DNA from: Subdoligranulum sp. CAG:314
Lineage (GTDB): Bacteria > Bacillota > Clostridia > Christensenellales > CAG-314
Reading direction: 5' to 3'
Length of the DNA stretch: 52,018 bases
Assembly: GCA_000437915.1 (NCBI GenBank)
Contig: FR900999.1
Coordinates: forward strand, 335,855 to 387,872
The notes under the pieces are model-generated. The model worked only from the letters and a program-made list of their open reading frames with translations, had not been told where the DNA came from and did no database searches. Positions 32,978-41,660 of this stretch are shown here, one piece after another. Every line of letters starts with the position of its first letter. Within the stretch, counting starts at the first letter, position 1. A program made the position numbers and the translations under genes.

Positions 32978-33670
32978 ATGGAAACTAAAAAAGATAATTT
33001 AAAAAAAGTCAAAGACAATCAGGCGGACGAACCTCCTTTATCGGAAACGGAAAGCAAAAACGCGTCCGACGACGCGCTTCCGAGCGAAACCGCCGAAAAA
33101 AGCAAGGAAAAAGCAAAATCCGAAAAGCCCAAAAAGAAAAAGGGCAAAAAAGTGCCGTGGCCCGTCAAATCGTTGATAATTACGTTGATTCTGTCATCCG
33201 GATTCAACATTTTGTCCGAATTGGTCGTTGCCAATCTGACACTCAAAACGATATTCATAGCATATATTCTTATATTGGTAATCGTACTTATCAGTATTAT
33301 TGCCGACATAATAGGCGTTGCCGCAACATCCTGCGACATTCAGCCCTTTCTTGCTATGGCAGCCCGAAAGGTAAAGGGCGCGAAAATGGCGGTAAGAATC
33401 GCCAAAAACAGGGACGTGGTCAACTCTGTCTGCTCTGACATAATCGGCGATATATGCGGCATAATCAGCGGCGCGTGCGGCGCGGCAATTATTACCGTAA
33501 TGGCGATTTCCGACAGCAAAATCAACCTTATTGCAAGCGTTGTGTGCAGCACCGTTATAGCGGCGCTTATGATAACAGGCAAAGCTATGGGCAAAAAATT
33601 AGGGTTGAACAAAGCAAGTCAGATTGTTTTGGGCGTGGCAAAGGTTTTATCGGTGTTCAGCAAAAATTGA
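32978..33670 (+). CDS. oapA: OLE-associated membrane protein OapA
   Basis: A 230-residue protein with a long Lys/Glu/Ser-rich cytoplasmic tail (1-60, including KKKKGKK), then four hydrophobic helices near 64-87, 89-115, 150-172 and 180-202. Between helices 2 and 3 is a basic, conserved-looking stretch ADIIGVAATSCDIQPFL and ARKVKGAKMAVRIAKN, resembling the DUF21/CNNM Mg2+ transporter family to which OapA is related. OapA binds OLE RNA and places it at the membrane. ATG 32978 has no Shine-Dalgarno, only AT-rich sequence directly behind the terminator. The stop shares one base with the dxs start. The first 60 residues are an extension relative to what I remember of OapA. Confidence 0.85.
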   Translation: METKKDNLKKVKDNQADEPPLSETESKNASDDALPSETAEKSKEKAKSEKPKKKKGKKVPWPVKSLIITLILSSGFNILSELVVANLTLKTIFIAYILILVIVLISIIADIIGVAATSCDIQPFLAMAARKVKGAKMAVRIAKNRDVVNSVCSDIIGDICGIISGACGAAIITVMAISDSKINLIASVVCSTVIAALMITGKAMGKKLGLNKASQIVLGVAKVLSVFSKN

Positions 33671-35475
33671 TGTTTCTGGAAAGTATAGGAGATCCGTCTG
33701 ATCTCAAAAAACTTGATATAAAGCAATTGCCCGCCCTGTGCGACGAGCTGCGGAAGGAGCTTATACAAACCGTTGAGCAAAACGGCGGGCATTTGGCAAG
33801 CAATCTGGGGGTAGTGGAGCTTACTGTGGCGCTTCACTACGTTTTTGATATTCGAGACAAAATTATCTGGGACGTCGGACATCAAAGCTATGTTCACAAG
33901 CTTTTGACGGGACGCTTCAAAGATTTTTCCACACTGAGAAGAAAAGACGGACTTAGCGGTTTTCCCGATATAACCGAAAGCCAATACGACGCCTTCGGCA
34001 CCGGTCACGCAAGCACGGCGATTTCTGCGGGACTCGGGCTTGCAAAAGCGCGCGACATAAAGCACGACGATTTTTCCGTCGTATGCGTGGTAGGAGACGG
34101 CGCGCTGACGGGCGGGCTGTCGTACGAGGGGCTTAACAGCATAGACGGCACAAATATGCTTATCGTGTTTAACGACAACGATATGTCGATAGGCAAAAAT
34201 GTCGGCAGCGCTACGAAAAATCTTTCCCGAGTAAGAGTCAGAAAGGGCTATCTCAAATTCAAAAGCGGTCTTGAAAAAACAGTTGGAAAAATTCCGCTCA
34301 TAGGAAAACCAATAGTAAAATTTTTAAAAAGCATTAAACGCGCAGTCAAGCTTTCCTGCCTGCGGAATATATATTTTGAAAACTTCGACATAAAATATGT
34401 GGGACCCGTCAAGGGACACGACGTAAGGGAATTGGTGTCGTATTTAAAATCCATCAAGGAAAACGTCAAAAAGCCTACCGTCCTGCACGTAATTACAAAA
34501 AAGGGCTTCGGACTGCCCGAGGCGGAAGAAAACCCCGCGCTTTATCACTCGCTCGCCTGCAAAACCGACAATTCGCAAATTAATATGTCAGAAATAGTAG
34601 GTCGGGAATTGCTTAATCTCGGCGAAGACGAAAGAGTGGTTGCTGTCTCCGCAGCTATGACGCAAGGCGTAGGACTTAAAGGCTTTGCCGAAAAATATCC
34701 CGAAAGATTTTTTGACGTAGGCATAGCGGAAAGCCATGCGGTGACCTTCTGCGCCGGACTTGCCGCGGGAGGCTTCAAACCTTTTTTTGCGGTTTATTCG
34801 ACATTTTTGCAGAGAGCCTACGACCAAATATTGCATGACGTGGCAGTGCAGAAGCTCAATGTGACAATGCTCATCGACCACGCAGGCTTTGTAGGAGAGG
34901 ACGGGCAGACGCATCAGGGTTTGTTCGACATCGCCGCGCTTTTGCCTGTGCCCGGTATGACTTTGCTTGCTCCCGCCGACGACGTTGAATTGAAGCAGAT
35001 GCTTGCTTTTGCTTATCTGTACGGCGAGCCGTTGGCAATCAGGTACCCTGCAAAAATTTGCAGAAGCTTCGGCGCGGAGTTCAGATTCGGAGTCTGGCGC
35101 CGCATGAACGAAATCAGTTCGGATATAGCCCTGCTTGCCGTCGGCGGAAGATGTCTTGACGCGGCGTTGGACGCTGCGGAAATACTTGCGTCGCAGAGTA
35201 TTGCGGCGGAGGTCTACAATTGTTCGACGTTGAAGCCCTTTGACGAGGATTGCCTCAAAGCTCTCGAAAGCAAGCGCTTGGTAATTACGCTTGAAGAGGG
35301 CGTAAAAAAAGGCGGCTTCGGCGAAGCAGTCGCGGCGCGGCTCAGAAAACCTGTCTGCATCGGGCTGGGCGTGGACGACAAATTTGTAAGACACGCCACC
35401 GTCGAACAGCAGCTCGAGGAAAACGGACTGACTGCGGACAATATAGCGGGAATTGTAAAAAGCAATTTGTTTTGA
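33670..35475 (+). CDS. dxs: 1-deoxy-D-xylulose-5-phosphate synthase
   Basis: First MEP enzyme: a thiamine diphosphate enzyme joining pyruvate and glyceraldehyde 3-phosphate. The 601-residue product has HLASNLGVVELTVALHYVF, WDVGHQSYVHKLLTGR, FGTGHASTAISAGLG, the ThDP motif GDGALTGG starting at residue 142, the central KGFGLPEAE, and the transketolase C domain with DVGIAESHAVTFCAGLA and DHAGFVGEDGQTHQG. ATG 33670 overlaps the oapA stop by one base (TGATG), giving MFLESIGDPSDLKKL. An in-frame extension upstream to 33454 runs inside oapA and is rejected. Confidence 0.97.
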   Translation: MFLESIGDPSDLKKLDIKQLPALCDELRKELIQTVEQNGGHLASNLGVVELTVALHYVFDIRDKIIWDVGHQSYVHKLLTGRFKDFSTLRRKDGLSGFPDITESQYDAFGTGHASTAISAGLGLAKARDIKHDDFSVVCVVGDGALTGGLSYEGLNSIDGTNMLIVFNDNDMSIGKNVGSATKNLSRVRVRKGYLKFKSGLEKTVGKIPLIGKPIVKFLKSIKRAVKLSCLRNIYFENFDIKYVGPVKGHDVRELVSYLKSIKENVKKPTVLHVITKKGFGLPEAEENPALYHSLACKTDNSQINMSEIVGRELLNLGEDERVVAVSAAMTQGVGLKGFAEKYPERFFDVGIAESHAVTFCAGLAAGGFKPFFAVYSTFLQRAYDQILHDVAVQKLNVTMLIDHAGFVGEDGQTHQGLFDIAALLPVPGMTLLAPADDVELKQMLAFAYLYGEPLAIRYPAKICRSFGAEFRFGVWRRMNEISSDIALLAVGGRCLDAALDAAEILASQSIAAEVYNCSTLKPFDEDCLKALESKRLVITLEEGVKKGGFGEAVAARLRKPVCIGLGVDDKFVRHATVEQQLEENGLTADNIAGIVKSNLF

Positions 35476-35533
35476 ATTGCGGACAAAACACAGCGTATAT
35501 ATACAATCGCATAATACTATTCAAGTCACTCGG

Positions 35534-35567
35534 ATAAAGCCGTAAAAATTTATGGCTTTATTTTTTT
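35534..35567 (+). terminator. Intrinsic terminator after dxs
   Basis: ATAAAGCC (35534-35541) pairs with GGCTTTAT (35554-35561), the stem extended inward by weak pairs, followed by TTTTTTT. Confidence 0.85.
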
Positions 35568-35576
35568 GTTCAACTA

Positions 35577-35605
35577 TTGCATATTATTGAAACGTGTTGT
35601 ATAAT
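35577..35605 (+). promoter_or_regulatory. Sigma-A promoter of the nadK-argR-recN unit
   Basis: TTGCAT (35577-35582), 17-bp spacer, TATAAT (35600-35605). Confidence 0.8.
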
Positions 35606-35623
35606 AATTCAGGCGAGGTAAAA

Positions 35624-36442
35624 ATGTTGATTGCGGCTATAAAAAATATAGTTAAAATATTCGACAATACCATTTACGACACTTTTATCAAGGCGGCGGA
35701 AAAATGCGGCTTGGACTGCGTTTTGTTGGAAAACACCAAAGAGCTGTTGGAAATCGTAAGCAGGGTTGACCTGATTACCGTGTTCGGCGGGGACGGAACA
35801 ACTCTTATGACGGCTGAAATAGCGGCGACATATGGCATCCCCATTTTGACAGTAAATCTCGGAAAGCTCGGATTCATGTCGCAGCTTGAAGTCAAGGATA
35901 TAGAAAACGGACTCAGGCTGATTGCGAAAAAGCAATATAAGCTGGACTCCCGCGAAATGATCAAAATCCAATTCAAGGACAAAACAATCAGCGCCTTGAA
36001 CGATATAGTCATCTGCAACAAATTCCGCAACAAGGTTGTGGCTCTCGACCTTTACATAGACGACGAGTTTGTGGATACCTTAAAGGGCGACGGCGTTATT
36101 GTTTCGACTCCGACAGGCTCCACGGCATATTCGCTCGCGGCGGGCGGTCCGATAATACATCCCAATCTGAACATCACTCTGATAACGCCGCTGTGTCCGC
36201 ATTCGCTGCGGAACAGACCGATAGTGGTAAACGGAGACAGTATAATCAAAATCTGTTGTGTGGACAACCTCGAATGCGTCATAGACGGAGTTTCCACCTA
36301 CTGGGACATAACGGATATGGACGAAATAACCGTCACGAAATCGCCGAAGGTCTCTCAATTCATTCAATTTTACGATACTTCGTTTTTCTCGAAGCTGTTC
36401 TGCAAGCTTAACAGCTGGGGAAAAACCTTCAAGGAGGATTAA
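35624..36442 (+). CDS. nadK: NAD kinase
   Basis: Phosphorylates NAD to NADP. The 272-residue product has the invariant GGDGT at 55-59 (VFGGDGTTLM), a substrate site LNDIVICNK, and the glycine-rich DGVIVSTPTGSTAYSLAAGGPI, followed by LITPLCPHSLRNRPIV. Start ATG 35624 follows GAGG; a longer reading from 35594 lies over the -10. nadK-argR-recN is a frequent order in Bacillota. Confidence 0.96.
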   Translation: MLIAAIKNIVKIFDNTIYDTFIKAAEKCGLDCVLLENTKELLEIVSRVDLITVFGGDGTTLMTAEIAATYGIPILTVNLGKLGFMSQLEVKDIENGLRLIAKKQYKLDSREMIKIQFKDKTISALNDIVICNKFRNKVVALDLYIDDEFVDTLKGDGVIVSTPTGSTAYSLAAGGPIIHPNLNITLITPLCPHSLRNRPIVVNGDSIIKICCVDNLECVIDGVSTYWDITDMDEITVTKSPKVSQFIQFYDTSFFSKLFCKLNSWGKTFKED

Positions 36443-36444
36443 AT

Positions 36445-36897
36445 ATGTCGCGCAGCAAGCGTCAATCTAAAATTCTGGAAATTATCAGCTCAAAAGAAAT
36501 CGAAACGCAGGACGAGCTGGTCAGCGAGCTGTCCAAATGCGGATTCAACGTCACGCAGGCGACAATAAGCCGCGATATAAAGGAGCTGGGTCTGATTAAA
36601 GCTACGTCCGACCAAGGCGTTTCGAGATACGTGACCGTCAAATCGGTGGATTACATAATTTCAAGCAAGCTGATAACTCTTTTCAGAGAGGCGGTCGTGT
36701 CCTTTACCACCGCGAGAAATCTGGTGATAGTCAAAACTCTGTCGGGTTGTTCCACCAATGTAGGTATGGTTATCGAGCAATTCAAGTATCCGGAAATGAT
36801 TGGCTGCGTTTCGGGCTACGACACCATTCTTATGGTAGCTATGACCGACGAGGACGCGGAAACCCTCAAAACGAAACTTGAAGCTATTTTGGGTTGA
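36445..36897 (+). CDS. argR: Arginine repressor ArgR/AhrC
   Basis: Hexameric arginine-responsive repressor. The 150-residue product has a winged helix (KRQSKILEIISSKEIETQDEL, VTQATISRDIKELGLIKA) and the C-terminal arginine-binding domain, with the conserved GCVSGYDTILMVAMTDEDAE at about 120-140. AAGGAGG precedes ATG 36445, two bases after nadK. No arginine genes are in the window, so its targets are elsewhere; the nadK-argR-recN order is shared across the phylum. Confidence 0.96.
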   Translation: MSRSKRQSKILEIISSKEIETQDELVSELSKCGFNVTQATISRDIKELGLIKATSDQGVSRYVTVKSVDYIISSKLITLFREAVVSFTTARNLVIVKTLSGCSTNVGMVIEQFKYPEMIGCVSGYDTILMVAMTDEDAETLKTKLEAILG

Positions 36898-36898
36898 A

Positions 36899-38587
36899 AT
36901 GTTAAGAAATCTTTTTATAAAAAACATTGCTCTGATATCTTCGCAGAATATAGAGTTTGAAAACGGTTTGTGCGTGTTAAGCGGCGAAACTGGCGCGGGA
37001 AAATCGATAATAGTAGACGCGCTGTCCTTTGTTCTAGGAGAAAGAGCGGATAAAAACTTAATAAAATACGGCGAGGAGACCGCCTTTGTCGAAGCCGCTT
37101 TCGAGCTTGAACCCGATTCGAGAGCGTTGGCGGTTTTGGACGAAATGGGCTTTGAAAGAGACACCGCCTTGATATTGAGCCGTTCGTTGAACAGAAACGG
37201 AAAAAGCGAAAGCCGAATCAACGGCAGGCTTTGCGCTGCCGGTATGCTCAAAGGTCTGACGGCGCTGCTTGTTGATATTTTCGGTCAAAGCGAGCATTTA
37301 GGTCTGCTTAAACCCGAAAACCATCTGAAAATTATCGACGGCTATGCCCCTGCGGAAAACATAAGGGAAAAGCTCGCGTCTGCCTACGCGGAATACAAGG
37401 CAATGGAAAAAGAGCTGGAAAAATTCGGCGGAAGCGACGAGCAGAGGGAAAGGATTCTGGATATACTTTCATTTCAGATAAACGAAATAGAATCAGCAGG
37501 GCTTGACGAGGAAGAGGAAACGCGCCTTCTTGAAAAGAAAAAAAAGTTGCTTAATTTTGAAAAAATTTCTTCTGCCGTGGGCGGCGCGCTTGTCGCGCTG
37601 GACGGAGAGAACGGAGTTTTGGAACGCATTGCGGAGGCGGTGCAGTGCTTTGCGGGTATTTCGTCGCTGGGAGAGGACTTTGCCGCTGTTTCTGACAGAC
37701 TTGACGCGTTGAGATACGAGGCGGAGGACATAGTTTCAACAATAGAGGATATGTCGTCGGACGACGAGTTTGACGAGACGCTTGATTCAATCGAGGAGAG
37801 GCTGGACAGGATAAAGAGCCTTAAAAAAAAATACGGAGCCACGTTTGCCGATATTTTTACCTTTTTGAAGAACGCAAAGGAGCAGTACGACACCCTTTCG
37901 GACTCCGCACGTATAACCGAAAAGCTGAACGCACGCAAAAGCGCGCTTAAAACAGAAATTTATTCTTTGTCGGACGGGCTTTCAAAGCACAGGAGACAGG
38001 CGGCGGAAAGGTTTGCGGAAGAAGTGGTCGGACAGCTGAGGGAGCTTGGCATGAAAACCACCTTTGCCGCGCAATTTGAAAAAGCGCCGTCGGAGGAGGA
38101 ATTTTCGCCCAACGCGAACGGATTCGACCGAATGGAGTTTATGCTGTCCGCCAATGCGGGAGAGCCTTTGAAGCCCATGTCCAAGGTAGCTTCCGGCGGA
38201 GAAATGTCGCGTTTTATGCTGGCATTGAAAAACATAACGGCAGCTATCGAAAAAATTCCCACGATGGTCTTTGACGAAATAGATACGGGCATATCCGGAA
38301 ACGTGGCGCAAATTGTGGCGAAAAAGCTGGCGCAGGCTTCCAAAAAGGAGCAATGTATTGTTATCACGCACCTGCCGCAGATTGCGGCAATGTCGGACGC
38401 GGGATATTTGATAGAAAAGCGCGAATTGAACGGCAGAACCGTTACCGAGGTTACGAGACTGGATACGGACGCCAAGGTCGACGAAATTTCAAGACTTATC
38501 GGCGGAGCCGAGATAGGAGCTTACGGCGGCTTGCACGCGCGTGAAATGATAGATTGGGCGGAAAATTTTAAAAAAGGTTTGCTTTGA
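36899..38587 (+). CDS. recN: DNA repair protein RecN
   Basis: SMC-like ATPase in double-strand break repair. The 562-residue product has Walker A GETGAGKS at 29-36, coiled-coil arms through the middle (about 160-370), and the C-terminal head with KPMSKVASGGEMSRFMLALK (ABC signature SGGE) and Walker B TMVFDEIDTGISG followed by VITHLPQIAAM. ATG 36899 comes one base after the argR stop. Confidence 0.97.
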   Translation: MLRNLFIKNIALISSQNIEFENGLCVLSGETGAGKSIIVDALSFVLGERADKNLIKYGEETAFVEAAFELEPDSRALAVLDEMGFERDTALILSRSLNRNGKSESRINGRLCAAGMLKGLTALLVDIFGQSEHLGLLKPENHLKIIDGYAPAENIREKLASAYAEYKAMEKELEKFGGSDEQRERILDILSFQINEIESAGLDEEEETRLLEKKKKLLNFEKISSAVGGALVALDGENGVLERIAEAVQCFAGISSLGEDFAAVSDRLDALRYEAEDIVSTIEDMSSDDEFDETLDSIEERLDRIKSLKKKYGATFADIFTFLKNAKEQYDTLSDSARITEKLNARKSALKTEIYSLSDGLSKHRRQAAERFAEEVVGQLRELGMKTTFAAQFEKAPSEEEFSPNANGFDRMEFMLSANAGEPLKPMSKVASGGEMSRFMLALKNITAAIEKIPTMVFDEIDTGISGNVAQIVAKKLAQASKKEQCIVITHLPQIAAMSDAGYLIEKRELNGRTVTEVTRLDTDAKVDEISRLIGGAEIGAYGGLHAREMIDWAENFKKGLL

Positions 38588-38614
38588 TTTGGAAATTTAT
38601 AAATAAAATGTACG

Positions 38615-38646
38615 AAAAGCCTCAAACTAATTTTGAGGTTTTTTTT
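38615..38646 (+). terminator. Terminator after recN, U run abutting the spoIVB start
   Basis: CCTCAAA (38620-38626), loop CTAAT, TTTGAGG (38632-38638), then eight T. The spoIVB ATG begins immediately after the T run. Confidence 0.8.
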
Positions 38647-39768
38647 ATGAATAAAAAAATTGTAATGGTTTTCGTTGCCGTTTTGCTTTTTGCGGCGTGT
38701 TTCTGCCTTGTACTTGCCGGCAGCGAAGCTCCCGAGCCGGCGGCAGCTCGGTATGAAGCTTCGACGGACGACATATCGGAAAAGGTAAGTTCGTTATTCG
38801 TTGCGCCCAAGCGCAAAAAAATCGAAGAAAAAGTTTATGCAGGCGGTTATCCCGTAGGACTGAGCTTTGAAGGGGAGGGCGCCTTTATTATCGGTTTAAG
38901 CGACGTGATTACGGAAGACGGAGTAAAAACTCCCGCTCTTTCGGCAGGTCTCCAAATCGGAGACAAAATCATAGAGCTTGACGGCGTTATGATACCCAAC
39001 ACTACGAGAATGATGGAGGTTTTGGGAGCAAGCGACGGTCGTGAGCTTTCTCTGAAATATATCAGAGGCACAAAATTTTTTGAAACCAAAATCACGCCCG
39101 CGCTCGATATAGGCACAAAAACCTATAAACTGGGCTTGTGGTCAAAGGACAGCAGCAGCGGAGTGGGCACAATGACCTTTGTGCGCGCAAACGGCGCTTT
39201 TGCAAGTTTGGGACACCCTGTCACGGACAGCAAGACGGGCAGAATAGTGACTGTTACGGGCGGAACTGTTTACGGCTGCGAAATTATCGGCGTTGACAGA
39301 GGGATTAAGGGAACTGCCGGCTCTCTCAAAGGAAATATACTCACGGACAAAAAGCTGGGAGAAATTTACGAAAACAACAAATTCGGTGTATACGGAAAGC
39401 TGGACTCAGCAGCGGGCGACAAATCCGATTTGTATCAAATAGCCTCCGCCGACGAGGTTCATCCGGGAAAAGCTACAATACTTTCTACGATAGGCACGGA
39501 ACGAAAGGAATATAAAATCGAAATAGTAAAGGCTTACAGACAGAGCGCGATGGACGACCGCAGCATGGTAATCAAGGTGGACGACAAGGAGCTGATTGAT
39601 GCGACGGGCGGCATTGTTCAAGGAATGAGCGGCAGTCCGATAATTCAGGACGGCAAGCTGGTCGGTGCGGTAACGCACGTCTTTGTCAACGACCCGACGC
39701 GGGGTTACGGCGTTTATGCGGAATGGATGTTTGAAAATACCGACAAAATAATACAAAAAAATTCATAA
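38647..39768 (+). CDS. spoIVB: SpoIVB peptidase (stage IV sporulation protein B)
   Basis: Forespore serine peptidase secreted into the space between forespore and mother cell, where it triggers pro-sigma-K processing. The 373-residue product has an N-terminal membrane anchor (IVMVFVAVLLFAACFCLVLA), a PDZ domain at about 80-155 (LSAGLQIGDKIIELDG) and the S55 peptidase domain with ASLGHPVTD (His) and IVQGMSGSPIIQDG at 323-336 (catalytic Ser), followed by GAVTHVFVNDPTRGYGVY. ATG 38647 sits right after a terminator U run and has no Shine-Dalgarno; upstream starts at 38611 (ATG) and 38584 (TTG) would include the hairpin. recN-spoIVB is the standard order, usually followed by spo0A, which is not here. 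Confidence 0.94.
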   Translation: MNKKIVMVFVAVLLFAACFCLVLAGSEAPEPAAARYEASTDDISEKVSSLFVAPKRKKIEEKVYAGGYPVGLSFEGEGAFIIGLSDVITEDGVKTPALSAGLQIGDKIIELDGVMIPNTTRMMEVLGASDGRELSLKYIRGTKFFETKITPALDIGTKTYKLGLWSKDSSSGVGTMTFVRANGAFASLGHPVTDSKTGRIVTVTGGTVYGCEIIGVDRGIKGTAGSLKGNILTDKKLGEIYENNKFGVYGKLDSAAGDKSDLYQIASADEVHPGKATILSTIGTERKEYKIEIVKAYRQSAMDDRSMVIKVDDKELIDATGGIVQGMSGSPIIQDGKLVGAVTHVFVNDPTRGYGVYAEWMFENTDKIIQKNS

Positions 39769-39778
39769 ACTACGGGAG

Positions 39779-39804
39779 ATGTTCATATTTTTTTATATGA
39801 ACAT
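39779..39804 (+). repeat. Perfect 10-bp inverted repeat covering the spoIIM-like start codons
   Basis: ATGTTCATAT (39779-39788), TTTTTT, ATATGAACAT (39795-39804). Both possible ATG codons (39779 and 39797) lie in the stem, and GGGAG (39774-39778) lies directly before it. Confidence 0.8.
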
Positions 39805-40396
39805 TTCTTTGTTTCTGCGGGACGCGGGAGCGTCGGTCAGAGATATCTTCAAATCGAACAAGACCAAGATGCTCGTTTACGTTGCGATATTCGTTGCGGG
39901 TATGATACTTGGTTTTATTTTTTTCAACAGGATAGAACAGACGGAGTGGCTTTACGTGCATACGACGGATATAGTAATCGTCGTTGTTCAGTCAAACAAT
40001 TTTTTTGCCGTCTGGTTTCAGAATTTTTGGAAATGCGCAAAACTTGTGCTTGTTTTGTTTTGTCTTAATTTGTTTTCCTTCGGCAGGCATTTTCATTTTT
40101 TGCTGATAATAATCAGAGGAATAGTGCTGGGCGTGGGAAGCGTCGTTTTGATTGCGGAATTCGGATTTATGGGCGGGGTTTATCTTGCGGTGGTATTTGT
40201 TACGCGCAGCGCCTTTATGTTTGCCTGTATTTTCGTCGGGAAATACATCTGCGTTTACGAAGGCGGGTGTTTAAATCGGGATTGGTGGCAGACCGCAAAA
40301 AAATATTTGCTCATGCTTGTCATGTGTCTGGTTTTCTGTCTGGCGTCGGCGCTTGTCGTCTTTCTCGTGTTGAGACCGCTTTTCGCCGTAGGCTGA
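39779..40396 (+). CDS. spoIIM: Stage II sporulation protein M-like membrane protein
   Basis: A 205-residue protein with about five hydrophobic helices. SpoIIM is part of the DMP peptidoglycan-degrading machine that drives engulfment. The family look is seen in LIIIRGIVLGVGSVVLIAEFG followed by VYLAVVFVTRSAFMFACIFV. Start is uncertain: ATG 39779 has GGGAG with no spacing, and ATG 39797 is 18 bases away; both lie in a perfect hairpin. Context between spoIVB and a sporulation-type D,D-carboxypeptidase supports the call. The assignment rests on pattern and position, not on an enzymatic motif. Confidence 0.75.
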   Translation: MFIFFYMNISLFLRDAGASVRDIFKSNKTKMLVYVAIFVAGMILGFIFFNRIEQTEWLYVHTTDIVIVVVQSNNFFAVWFQNFWKCAKLVLVLFCLNLFSFGRHFHFLLIIIRGIVLGVGSVVLIAEFGFMGGVYLAVVFVTRSAFMFACIFVGKYICVYEGGCLNRDWWQTAKKYLLMLVMCLVFCLASALVVFLVLRPLFAVG

Positions 40397-40446
40397 ATAC
40401 ATAATTTCTTTTCACGGAGACATACTAAGGAAAAAAGGAGATGGGC

Positions 40447-41607
40447 ATGAACAGAAAATTATTTTTTGCTATTTGTTGTTTTGCGATTCTTGCCTGCATA
40501 GCCGTCGGACTTGGCGGAGCAACCGACGTAAGCACTGTCAATGCGGACGTCGTCAAAGGAATAAATTCCTCGTCGCTTCTTATGGATTACGCTAGCGGCT
40601 CGGTCATTCACGAGCTTAATGCGTCTCAAAGGCGTCCGATAGCAAGCATGGTCAAAATCATGACGTTGTTAAGAACCTATGAGAGCGTGGCTTCGGGCAA
40701 GGTTTCGCTTGAAGACGACGTAACGGTGTCGCAGCGTGCCGCGGATATGGGCGGCTCGCAGGCATTTTTGGACGCAGGCAGCGTGCACAAGCTGAAAAAC
40801 CTGATTAAAACGATAATCGTCGCAAGCGCAAACGACAGCTGCGTTGCAGTCGCGGAGCATATAAGCGGCAGCGTTGAAAATTTTGTCGATTCCATGAACA
40901 AAAGAGCGGGAGAGCTTGGCTTGAAGGATACAAATTTCGTTAATTGTACGGGATTGCCCGCCACAAATCAGTATTCCTGCGCCAAGGACGTTGCCGTAAT
41001 GATGAGAACGCTCATATCTACGGAGAGCAATTATTTTGAGTATTCTAAAATCTGGATGGAGGATTTCGTTCATCCCGGCGGAAGAGTGACGGGACTTACA
41101 AACACCAACAAGCTGATTAGATTTTATCAGGGGTGCGACGGAGGCAAAACGGGATACACCAACGAAGCCAAGCATTGCCTTTGCGCTACGGCAAAACGAG
41201 GCGACACAAGGCTGATTGCGGTTGTGGTGGGCGCACCCGACAGCAAAACAAGATTTAAGGAAACATCCGATTTGCTAAATTACGGTTTCGGAAATTACGA
41301 AAGTAAAGTTATGTTAAGCCGCGACGGTCTCGAAGATATGCAGATAAAAAGCGGCGTAAAAGAAACTCTCAAAATAGCTCCCGCCGAGCAGCTGGCTCTG
41401 TTCGGCAAAAAAGGCGAAACCAATGGAGAACTCGTAGTGGAGCTTGACAGCGTTAAAGCACCCGTAAAAACGGGAGACGCAGTCGGTCGCGCGCTGATAG
41501 TCGCGCCGGACGGAACCGTGCTTGCAAAAACGGATATTGTTGCGCTGGAAGATATTGAAAATCAGAGCTATTTCGATACTGTAAGAGACATTCTAAGACA
41601 GTGGTAA
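40447..41607 (+). CDS. D-alanyl-D-alanine carboxypeptidase, S11 family (DacF-like)
   Basis: Penicillin-binding protein trimming the terminal D-Ala of peptidoglycan stems. The 386-residue product has a signal peptide/anchor (FFAICCFAILACIAVGLGG), the active site S67-x-x-K70 (ASMVKIM), SxN at 127-129 (SAND) and KTG at 234-236 (GGKTGYTNEA). A C-terminal beta-rich domain (about 270-386) follows, and no C-terminal amphipathic anchor is obvious. I chose ATG 40447, six bases after AAGGAG, over ATG 40441, which touches it. In B. subtilis dacF lies in a sporulation operon, so a forespore role is likely. Confidence 0.93.
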   Translation: MNRKLFFAICCFAILACIAVGLGGATDVSTVNADVVKGINSSSLLMDYASGSVIHELNASQRRPIASMVKIMTLLRTYESVASGKVSLEDDVTVSQRAADMGGSQAFLDAGSVHKLKNLIKTIIVASANDSCVAVAEHISGSVENFVDSMNKRAGELGLKDTNFVNCTGLPATNQYSCAKDVAVMMRTLISTESNYFEYSKIWMEDFVHPGGRVTGLTNTNKLIRFYQGCDGGKTGYTNEAKHCLCATAKRGDTRLIAVVVGAPDSKTRFKETSDLLNYGFGNYESKVMLSRDGLEDMQIKSGVKETLKIAPAEQLALFGKKGETNGELVVELDSVKAPVKTGDAVGRALIVAPDGTVLAKTDIVALEDIENQSYFDTVRDILRQW

Positions 41608-41620
41608 GGCAAAAATGAAA

Positions 41621-41655
41621 AAATAAAGGGAGGTTTAACGCCTCTCTTTATTTTA
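41621..41655 (+). terminator. Intrinsic terminator after the first D,D-carboxypeptidase
   Basis: AATAAAGGGAGG pairs with CCTCTCTTTATT (one wobble) around TTTAACG, followed by TT. Confidence 0.8.
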
Positions 41656-41660
41656 TGTGC

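Noticed and set aside
33454..33669. N-terminal extension of dxs inside oapA
   Set aside because: It would read oapA in another frame; ATG 33670 gives the normal DXS N-terminus.
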